This document shows, piece by piece, positions 55,838 to 64,000 of a stretch of DNA of 64,000 nt. Made by a program: the position numbers and the translations under genes. The notes beneath the pieces are model-generated. The model was not told the DNA's origin. It saw nothing but the letters and a program-made list of their open reading frames with translations, and searched no databases. Within the stretch, counting starts at the first letter, position 1. Each line of letters begins with the position of its first letter. Source of the stretch: Agrilutibacter niabensis (GTDB lineage Bacteria > Pseudomonadota > Gammaproteobacteria > Xanthomonadales > Xanthomonadaceae); NCBI RefSeq assembly GCF_042657165.1, contig NZ_JBHSNJ010000012.1, positions 1,550,001 through 1,614,000 on the forward strand, written 5' to 3'.

Positions 55838-56134
55838 ATGCGCACCCTTTCCCTCGCCCTATTGATCGCCCTCGGCTCGCTGGCCAGCCCGGCGCACGCC
55901 GCGCTATTCGAGAAGAAGCCGGAACTCTCCGCGCAGGAAGCCGCCGCCGCGAACCTGCCCGCCGTGACGATCTGGATCGACGCAAGCTGGGGCTTCCGCA
56001 ACCAGGGCGCCGCGAACAACCTGACGAAATCGCATTCGGCGTTCGCCGCACACGGCTACAAGGTCCAGAGCGTGCAACCGTATATCGAGAACGGCGACCT
56101 GCAAGGCTTCTTCGTGACCTACCAGAAGCCCTGA
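55838..56134 (+). CDS. Small secreted protein of unknown function
   Basis: The 98-residue precursor has a signal peptide (about 1-22, ending AHA) and a mature domain with VTIWIDASWGFRNQGAANNL and QGFFVTYQKP. AGGAA lies 6 nt before the ATG at 55838, and the gene starts 17 nt after pcp, so it is likely the last gene of the operon. I do not recognise the family. The 63-nt gap to the convergent dcd gene holds nothing. Confidence 0.7.
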   Translation: MRTLSLALLIALGSLASPAHAALFEKKPELSAQEAAAANLPAVTIWIDASWGFRNQGAANNLTKSHSAFAAHGYKVQSVQPYIENGDLQGFFVTYQKP

Positions 56135-56197
56135 ACGCAACGGGGCGTGCCCTGGAGCGCCCCCCCAGCTACTTGCCGTATTCCTAGCCGTTGCGGA

Positions 56198-56767
56198 TCA
56201 CGTGCGCGGCAGCGTCACGCCCGTCTGCCCCTGGTACTTGCCGCCACGGTCGCGGTACGAGGTTTCGCAGACCTCGTCGGACTGGAAGAACAGCATCTGC
56301 GCCACGCCTTCGTTGGCGTAGATGCGCGCCGGCAGCGGCGTGGTATTGCTGAACTCCAGCGTCACGTGGCCTTCCCATTCCGGCTCCAGCGGCGTGACAT
56401 TGACGATGATGCCGCAGCGCGCGTACGTGCTCTTGCCCAGGCACACGACGAGAGTGTCGCGCGGGATGCGGAAGTATTCGACCGTGCGCGCCAGCGCGAA
56501 CGAATTCGGCGGGATGATGCAGACATCGGATTCGATGTCGACGAAGCTGCCACTGTCGAAATGCTTGGGGTCGACAATCGTCGAGTTGATGTTGGTGAAC
56601 ACCTTGAACTCGCGCGAACAGCGTACGTCGTAGCCGTAGCTGGAGGTGCCGTAGCTGACGATGCGGTGGCCGTCGGCGGCGGTCTTGACCTGGCCGGGCT
56701 CGAACGGCTCGATCATGGCGTGCTGCTCGGCCATGCGACGGATCCAGCGGTCGGACTTGATGCTCAT
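56198..56767 (-). CDS. dcd: dCTP deaminase
   Basis: Dcd deaminates dCTP to dUTP for thymidylate synthesis. The 189-residue homotrimer subunit has GTSSYGYDVRCSREF, GKSTYARCG and LEPEWEGHVTLEFSN, the last containing the catalytic glutamate. The start is ATG 56767; a TAGAAT -10-like element lies at 56806-56801 without a clear -35. Confidence 0.96.
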   Translation of the reverse strand: MSIKSDRWIRRMAEQHAMIEPFEPGQVKTAADGHRIVSYGTSSYGYDVRCSREFKVFTNINSTIVDPKHFDSGSFVDIESDVCIIPPNSFALARTVEYFRIPRDTLVVCLGKSTYARCGIIVNVTPLEPEWEGHVTLEFSNTTPLPARIYANEGVAQMLFFQSDEVCETSYRDRGGKYQGQTGVTLPRT

Positions 56768-56846
56768 GCGGGTGCGGCATTCCAGGCGAAAGGAAAGCCG
56801 ATTCTAAAGGAAGCGCGAACCGGGCCGCTCTACGCCCTGGCCCCGG

Positions 56847-56878
56847 AAAACGAAGGCCCGGCATGAGCCGGGCCTTCG
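56847..56878 (-). terminator. Intrinsic terminator of the S8 protease gene
   Basis: A perfect 12-bp stem CGAAGGCCCGGC/GCCGGGCCTTCG (56851-56862 with 56867-56878, loop ATGA) is followed by TTTTCC on the minus strand, 22 nt after the protease stop. Confidence 0.85.
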
Positions 56879-56900
56879 GGTGCTGCGATGACGCGCTGGA

Positions 56901-58274
56901 TCAGAAGCCGCTGACGTTCAGGCGGCCGCCGGTGACGACCTTGTTGGCCAGCGACGTGGTCGGCACGGCCGCCCCCAGGATCGCGGCCTTGATGTCGGCT
57001 GCGGTCGCGCCCGGATGCGAGGACGCGTAGAGCGCCGCCGCACCGGTCACGTGCGGGGTGGCCATCGAGGTGCCGTTGTAGCTGGCGTAACCCGAAACGA
57101 CCTTGCCCTTCGAGCTGACCGGCACCGACGAGTAGATGCCCGAGCCCGGCGCACCAATGTCGACCGTGGTCCTGCCCCACTGCGAGAAGCTCGACAGTGC
57201 ACCGGTATTGGTGATCGAAGCCACCGCGATGATGTTGGCGTTCGGGTAGTTCGACGGATAGCTGGCGGTGACGTCGTTGTCGTAGGCGTCGTTGCCAGCG
57301 GCCGCGATGAACAGGATGTTGGCCGTGTTGGCGCGACCGATGGCGTCCTGCAGGCCCTGCGAGAATCCACCACCACCCCACGAGTTGTTGGTGGCAACGA
57401 TGTTCAGGCCATGGCGGGTCTTCAGGTCGGTGATGTAGTCCACCGCCGCGATCGCGTTGGCCGTACTGCCGCCACGACGCCCCAGGAACTTGGCACTGAT
57501 CAGCTTGACGCCGCTCCAGCACACGCCGGCCACGCCCTTGCCGTTACCGCCGATGCCGGCGATGGTGCCCGAGACGTGGGTACCGTGGTCGTCATTGGCG
57601 CCGCCCGAATTGATGTTGTTCGAGCCGCCGTCGAAGTCCCAGCCGCGCACGTCGTCGATCTTGCCGTTGCCGTCGTTGTCGACACCATCGACCGGATCGT
57701 ACGGGTTGGTCCAGATGTTGGCGGCCAGGTCTTCGTGGTTGTAGAAGATGCCTTCGTCGATCACGCCGACGATGACGTTGCCGCAACTGGTGTGGCCCGC
57801 GCCCCACGCTTCAGCGGCCTGCGAACCGTACTGGTTGGCGGGCGAGGAAGCGTCGCCGTACATGCCCCACAGGGAGCCGTTGGTGTAATACGTGTCGTTG
57901 GACGTCGCGTTGTGCTGGTAAGTCCAGTTGGGTTCGGCATAGTCGACGGCCGGGTTCGCGCTGAGTGCACGCACCGTGGCAGCCATGTCCTTACCGGTGG
58001 GCAGGCGCAGCAGGGCGATCTCGCCCTTCTTCGCGTTGCCACCGCGGACGGTTTCCAGCTTTACAGCGCCCAGTCCCTGGCGGATGGCGGTCTGCTGCGC
58101 GGCGGTGGAACCATCGCGGAACTTCACCAGCAGTTCGCCGGCTTGGTGAGCCTTGCCGGCCTTCAGGCCCGCCAGCACGAGATCGGGACGGCCACCGGCA
58201 ACGGCGGCGGACGACAGACCCAGCGTGGCGATCACGGCGGCGGACAGCGCCGCGGTGCGGAACGGATGCTTCAT
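56901..58274 (-). CDS. Secreted subtilisin-family (S8) serine protease
   Basis: The 457-residue preproenzyme has a signal peptide (about 1-26), an N-terminal propeptide (about 40-120, GELLVKFRDGSTA through YAEPNWTY) and an S8 domain with the catalytic triad Asp173 (VIDEGI), His230 (DDHGTHVSG) and Ser403 (NGTSMATPHVTG), plus the oxyanion Asn328. Two cysteines (164, 252) may form a disulfide. A DGVDNDGNGKIDD segment looks like a calcium site. No C-terminal PPC or P/Homo-B domain is present, unlike many Lysobacter proteases. AGGG precedes the ATG at 58274. Confidence 0.95.
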   Translation of the reverse strand: MKHPFRTAALSAAVIATLGLSSAAVAGGRPDLVLAGLKAGKAHQAGELLVKFRDGSTAAQQTAIRQGLGAVKLETVRGGNAKKGEIALLRLPTGKDMAATVRALSANPAVDYAEPNWTYQHNATSNDTYYTNGSLWGMYGDASSPANQYGSQAAEAWGAGHTSCGNVIVGVIDEGIFYNHEDLAANIWTNPYDPVDGVDNDGNGKIDDVRGWDFDGGSNNINSGGANDDHGTHVSGTIAGIGGNGKGVAGVCWSGVKLISAKFLGRRGGSTANAIAAVDYITDLKTRHGLNIVATNNSWGGGGFSQGLQDAIGRANTANILFIAAAGNDAYDNDVTASYPSNYPNANIIAVASITNTGALSSFSQWGRTTVDIGAPGSGIYSSVPVSSKGKVVSGYASYNGTSMATPHVTGAAALYASSHPGATAADIKAAILGAAVPTTSLANKVVTGGRLNVSGF

Positions 58275-58326
58275 CAGGTGGACCCTCAAAGAATTTTGAT
58301 GTGATGCACGACCGGCCCAGGACCGT

Positions 58327-58355
58327 GCAAAGAAACGCGGCCGGTTTGGCCGCGT
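58327..58355 (-). terminator. Intrinsic terminator of apbC
   Basis: ACGCGGCC (58335-58342) pairs with GGCCGCGT (58348-58355) across a 5-nt loop, followed on the minus strand by TTTCTTTG. It lies 71 nt after the apbC stop and in the leader of the protease gene. Confidence 0.65.
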
Positions 58356-58425
58356 CGGGTCCGAATGTAATTTGCCGGGTTTGGCGACTGCATGTTGCGG
58401 CGCAACAGGCGCGCGCACGCCAAAG

Positions 58426-59508
58426 TCAGCCCAGGAGCGATACCGCAAGCGGTCTTGCCACCTGCGGACGTCGCGACAACTCGATTGCGACCCGACGGGC
58501 GGTCACCACGAAGGGATGAGCGGTGGCCGATTCACCCCCCTTTGCAACAATTGGCGTGCCGGCGTCGCCCTGTTCGCGCACGGCAGCCTCGAGGGGGAGG
58601 CTTCCCAGGAGTACTACGCCGTACTGCGCCGCCATCCGCTGGCCACCGCCTTCACCAAAGACGTGCTCGGCATGGCCGCAATTGGTGCAGACGTGCACAG
58701 CCATGTTCTCGACCAGGCCCAGCACCGGCACCTCGACCTTCTCGAACATCTTCAGCGCCTTGCGGGCGTCGAGGGTGGCAACGTCCTGTGGCGTGGTGAC
58801 CACTACCGCGCCAGCGACGGGGATCTTCTGCGCCATGGTGAGCTGGATGTCGCCGGTGCCGGGCGGCAGGTCCAGGATCAAGTAGTCCAGCCCTTCGCCA
58901 TCGGCGCCGCCCCAGCGTGTCTCGGTCAACAACTGGGTAAGCGCCGAGGTCGCCATCGGTCCGCGCCAGATCATCGGCGTGTCCTGGTCGACGAGCAGCC
59001 CGATCGACATTGCCTCGACGCCGTGGGCGCGCATCGGCTCGATGGTCTTGCCGTCGGGGCTGTCGGGGCGGCCGTGCAGGCCCAGCATCAGCGGCACGCT
59101 GGGGCCGTAGATGTCCGCGTCAAGCACGCCGACCTTCGCCCCATCGGCGGCCAGGGCCAGTGCGAGGTTCACCGCTACAGTCGACTTGCCCACGCCGCCC
59201 TTGCCCGAGCCCACCGCGATGATGTTCCGCACGCTGGGCAGCGGCGACAGCTTGTCCTGCACTGCGTGGCTCGCGATACGGGAGTTCACCACCAGGCTGG
59301 AGAGCGAGAGCCCTGAATCCATCGCCACGCGCTGGACCTGTTCGCGAAGCAGTGGTTCCAGCCAGCCCCCCGGAAACCCGGTAGTGACCTCAACCGCGAT
59401 GCGCCCATCCGACTCCGCGATCCGGACTCGCGCCCCGGTATCGCCAAGCGAGATATCCATTCCGGGCAACTGCAGGGCGGCGAGGCGTGATTGAAGCTGG
59501 TCGTTCAA
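58426..59508 (-). CDS. apbC: Iron-sulfur cluster carrier protein ApbC/Mrp
   Basis: ApbC is a P-loop NTPase that transfers Fe-S clusters. The 360-residue protein has the deviant Walker A SGKGGVGKST (101-110), a DADIYGPS switch and the cluster-binding CxxC in VCTNCGH. The N-terminal domain (about 1-80) is a diverged FSCA/DUF59 region without the usual DPE motif. The start is probably TTG 59508 without a ribosome site; ATG 59460 is an alternative that would shorten it by 16 residues. Confidence 0.92.
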   Translation of the reverse strand: MNDQLQSRLAALQLPGMDISLGDTGARVRIAESDGRIAVEVTTGFPGGWLEPLLREQVQRVAMDSGLSLSSLVVNSRIASHAVQDKLSPLPSVRNIIAVGSGKGGVGKSTVAVNLALALAADGAKVGVLDADIYGPSVPLMLGLHGRPDSPDGKTIEPMRAHGVEAMSIGLLVDQDTPMIWRGPMATSALTQLLTETRWGGADGEGLDYLILDLPPGTGDIQLTMAQKIPVAGAVVVTTPQDVATLDARKALKMFEKVEVPVLGLVENMAVHVCTNCGHAEHVFGEGGGQRMAAQYGVVLLGSLPLEAAVREQGDAGTPIVAKGGESATAHPFVVTARRVAIELSRRPQVARPLAVSLLG

Positions 59509-59570
59509 GGGAGGCGTCCGGGACTGCGGCAGTCTTTGCCGCTGCGCAACATTCTAGGGACCCCGTCCGA

Positions 59571-59622
59571 TTTGCCCAATGGCGTATGTGCTGGACGGCA
59601 AAGAGGCCGGACTTTGCGCAAT
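59571..59622. promoter_or_regulatory. Paired TTTGCSCAAT motifs in the apbC/TonB-receptor divergent gap
   Basis: TTTGCCCAAT (59571-59580) and TTTGCGCAAT (59613-59622) differ by one base and start 42 bp apart, about four helical turns; the second contains the palindrome TTGCGCAA. A weaker TGCGCAAC copy is at 59543. They lie upstream of the receptor gene, where a possible -35 TTCACA (59647-59652) and -10-like CATGTT (59671-59676) occur. An operator is inferred from arrangement only. The 244-nt gap holds no gene. Confidence 0.3.
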
Positions 59623-59752
59623 CGGGCAAAAGCAAAGACAGCTGCATTCACATGACTTTTTCGTTAATGCCATGTTAAGTTCGGGACGTTGGTCACATCC
59701 AACCGCCCTGGGCCGGCGAAAAAAGACAATCACTCGATTCAAGGGGAAAACA

Positions 59753-62626
<2,874 letters not shown>

Positions 62627-62648
62627 TCGGCTTCATCGGCAGTCATCG

Positions 62649-62679
62649 AAAGCCCCGCTTCGGCGGGGCTTTCTTTTTG
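62649..62679 (+). terminator. Intrinsic terminator of the TonB receptor
   Basis: AAAGCCCCGC (62649-62658) pairs with GCGGGGCTTT (62663-62672) around a TTCG tetraloop, followed by CTTTTTG. A classic terminator 23 nt after the stop codon. The 246 nt to the next start hold no gene. Confidence 0.9.
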
Positions 62680-62803
62680 TGCGGCCTGCGGCGCTGCCCT
62701 CGCTTCGCGGGAGATACCAGTCGGAAGGCAACCCGGCGGCGAGCGGTAAAGAACCCGCGTCGCAGGCGATTTCCCTTCAGCCTCCGTACGGCCCCGGATG
62801 CGG

Positions 62804-62809
62804 TATAAA
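62804..62809 (+). promoter_or_regulatory. TATAAA -10-like element of the first DUF2147 gene
   Basis: TATAAA at 62804-62809 is 64 nt before the ATG. No matching -35 at 16-18 nt is evident. The spacing to the gene allows a short leader with GGAGGGGGA as ribosome site. Confidence 0.35.
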
Positions 62810-62872
62810 TGGCCCGCTGCCGCGCCGCCGGCGCAGGTGGGATCAACCATAGTCCGGAGGGGGACTGAATCG

Positions 62873-63313
62873 ATGCGTACGAAATTGTTTGCCTTGTTGC
62901 TCGCCCTGCCGCTGCTGGCACTTGCCGCGGCAACGCTCGCCCAGTCCGCCACGTCTCCCATCGGCCGTTGGAAGACCATCGACGACGAGACCGGCAAGGT
63001 CATGACGGTGGTCGAGGTGTACACGGCGAAGAACGGAAACCTCGCCGCCAAGATCGTCGAGAACATCGCCGCTCCGCCGACCTGCGAGAAGTGCTCCGGC
63101 AAGGACAAGGGCAAGTCGACCATCGGCATGCCTGTCCTGTGGGACCTCAAGCACAAGGACGGCACCTGGGGCGATGGCCGCGGCTTCAAGCCGTCCACCG
63201 GCGACAGCTTCAAGGCCAAGTCGATCAAGCTGGTCGAAGGCGGCACGAAGCTCGAAGTGACCGGCTGCAAGGCGATCTTCTGCCGCACCGCGACCTGGGT
63301 CCGCACGAACTGA
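62873..63313 (+). CDS. DUF2147 periplasmic protein, first copy
   Basis: The 146-residue precursor has a signal peptide (about 1-23) and a DUF2147 domain with IGRWKTIDDETGKVMTVVEV, TCEKCSGKDKG and a terminal GCKAIFCRTATWVR. Four cysteines (CxxC and GCxxxxC) are conserved with the next gene and could form two disulfides or bind metal. DUF2147 proteins are exported; no function is established. It shares about a third of its residues, including all cysteines, with the second copy. Confidence 0.85.
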   Translation: MRTKLFALLLALPLLALAAATLAQSATSPIGRWKTIDDETGKVMTVVEVYTAKNGNLAAKIVENIAAPPTCEKCSGKDKGKSTIGMPVLWDLKHKDGTWGDGRGFKPSTGDSFKAKSIKLVEGGTKLEVTGCKAIFCRTATWVRTN

Positions 63314-63335
63314 TCCGAAGCACGCGCTTTGACTC

Positions 63336-63363
63336 CACAACGGCCCGGGATCGGGCCGTTGTG
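63336..63363 (+). terminator. Hairpin between the two DUF2147 genes
   Basis: CACAACGGCCCG (63336-63347) and CGGGCCGTTGTG (63352-63363) form a perfect 12-bp stem with a GGAT loop, 22 nt after the first gene. It is followed by CTATTCCC, so it would be a weak terminator or a stability hairpin. The second gene begins 26 nt later. Confidence 0.55.
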
Positions 63364-63389
63364 CTATTCCCGCCACGGAGACCGACCCG

Positions 63390-63821
63390 ATGCGCCAATA
63401 CATGATGTTCGCGGCACTGCTGCTCGCCCCGGTCGTTGCTTCGGCACAGGATTCTCCCGCTGGCCGCTGGCAGACCGTCGACGACGACAGCGGCAAGCCG
63501 AAGTCGGTCGTCGAGATCTACCGGGCAAGGGACGGGAACTACGCCGGGAAGGTGGTGGAGATCATCGACACCACCAAGGGGGCCGACCCGCTCTGCGACA
63601 AGTGCCGCGGAAGCAACCGCAACAAGCCGGTCAAGGGCATGGTCATCCTGTGGGGCCTCAAGCCCGATGGCCCTGGCAAGTGGAGCGGCGGCAGCGTGCT
63701 CGACCCCGAGAACGGCAAGACCTACAAATCGAAGATCGAATTGCACGAGGGCGGAGCAAGGCTCGGCATGTTCGGCTGCATCGCCTTCATCTGCCGCCAG
63801 CAGGTCTGGATCCGCCAGTAG
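63390..63821 (+). CDS. DUF2147 periplasmic protein, second copy
   Basis: The 143-residue precursor has a signal peptide (about 1-19, ending ASAQ) and a DUF2147 domain with GRWQTVDDDSGKPKSVVEIYR, LCDKCRG, ILWGLKPDGPGKWSGG and GCIAFICRQQVWIR. It is closer to the family consensus than the first copy. Tandem placement and shared cysteines point to an old duplication. A terminator follows, so it is not co-transcribed with metG. Confidence 0.87.
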   Translation: MRQYMMFAALLLAPVVASAQDSPAGRWQTVDDDSGKPKSVVEIYRARDGNYAGKVVEIIDTTKGADPLCDKCRGSNRNKPVKGMVILWGLKPDGPGKWSGGSVLDPENGKTYKSKIELHEGGARLGMFGCIAFICRQQVWIRQ

Positions 63822-63836
63822 CGTGCGACCCAGCCA

Positions 63837-63862
63837 GGGCCCGGCATGTCCGGGGCTTTTTG
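63837..63862 (+). terminator. Intrinsic terminator of the second DUF2147 gene
   Basis: GCCCGG and CCGGGGC form a stem with one bulged G around CATGT, followed by TTTTTG. It separates the DUF2147 gene from metG. Confidence 0.65.
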
Positions 63863-63872
63863 TTGCGCATGC

Positions 63873-63878
63873 GATAAT
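63873..63878 (+). promoter_or_regulatory. GATAAT -10-like element of metG
   Basis: GATAAT at 63873-63878 lies 27 nt before the metG ATG. No -35 at the right spacing is convincing because the region overlaps the preceding terminator. Confidence 0.35.
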
Positions 63879-63905
63879 CGCGCTCCCCTCGCAAGCGTTG
63901 TCCCC

Positions 63906-64000
63906 ATGTCCCGCGACCTTCTAGTCACCTTCGCCCTGCCCTATGCCAACGGTGCACTGCACCTGGGCCACCTGGTCGGTTACATCCAGGCCGATATCTG
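63906..64000 (+). CDS. metG: Methionine--tRNA ligase, N-terminus only (cut by window edge)
   Basis: The first 31 codons (MSRDLLVTFALPYANG and on) contain the class I synthetase signature HLGH in GALHLGHLVGY, in the order typical of MetRS. The remainder lies beyond position 64000. In Xanthomonads metG is close to apbC; here the receptor and DUF2147 genes lie between them. Confidence 0.93.
   Translation, partial: MSRDLLVTFALPYANGALHLGHLVGYIQADI

Overview
The window is GC-rich, densely coded chromosomal DNA from a gammaproteobacterium of the Lysobacteraceae (Xanthomonadaceae). The reasons are the mixed lengths and architectures of the housekeeping proteins, the fimV-type pilus gene between asd and truA, a SenC/SCO1 protein, a large TonB-dependent receptor, a secreted subtilisin and the dcd/apbC/metG neighbourhood. 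The genus (Lysobacter, Luteimonas or a relative) cannot be fixed from this sequence alone. I see no prophage, insertion sequence, CRISPR array, rRNA or plasmid function.

1-8598 (minus strand) is the translation/RNA operon metY(tRNA-fMet)-rimP-nusA-infB-rbfA-truB-rpsO-pnp, with pnp cut by the left edge. 8696-23505 is a complete 14-gene nuoA-N operon for respiratory complex I. It is followed upstream by tRNA-Leu(GAG), secG, tpiA, a 2-oxoglutarate/Fe(II)-type oxygenase, glmM, accD, trpA, trpB, trpF, truA, fimV, asd, aroC and prmB, all on the minus strand up to 37811. So almost 38 kb is transcribed in one direction, with many 4-nt start/stop overlaps.

38025-47625 is mixed in direction: SCO1/SenC and phosphatidylserine decarboxylase (plus), a YhhN lysoplasmalogenase and a LysM lytic transglycosylase (minus), a HerA-like DUF853 ATPase and an NlpE-like lipoprotein (plus), an MltF-type lytic transglycosylase (minus), greB (plus), a small low-affinity iron permease-family protein (minus) and a secreted small protein (plus). 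47700-49720 holds a membrane protein and rimO on the minus strand.

49839-56134 (plus) is a tightly overlapping accessory operon: dienelactone hydrolase-family protein, HIT protein, pxpB, pxpC, a 54-residue LiaI-like membrane protein, pxpA, DUF969, DUF979, pyroglutamyl peptidase and a small secreted protein. Its logic is release, probable transport and ATP-dependent opening of 5-oxoproline (pyroglutamate) to glutamate. 56198-64000 holds dcd, a secreted S8 protease and apbC (minus), then a TonB-dependent receptor, two tandem DUF2147 periplasmic proteins and the first 31 codons of metG (plus).

Most of the window is core metabolism and gene expression. The parts most worth attention are the 5-oxoproline operon with its embedded small membrane protein, the secreted-protease/TonB-receptor/DUF2147 block inserted among dcd, apbC and metG, the oxygenase between glmM and tpiA, and the structured leader between the initiator tRNA and rimP. 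Every gap longer than about 300 bases (only 8172-8521) is described below.
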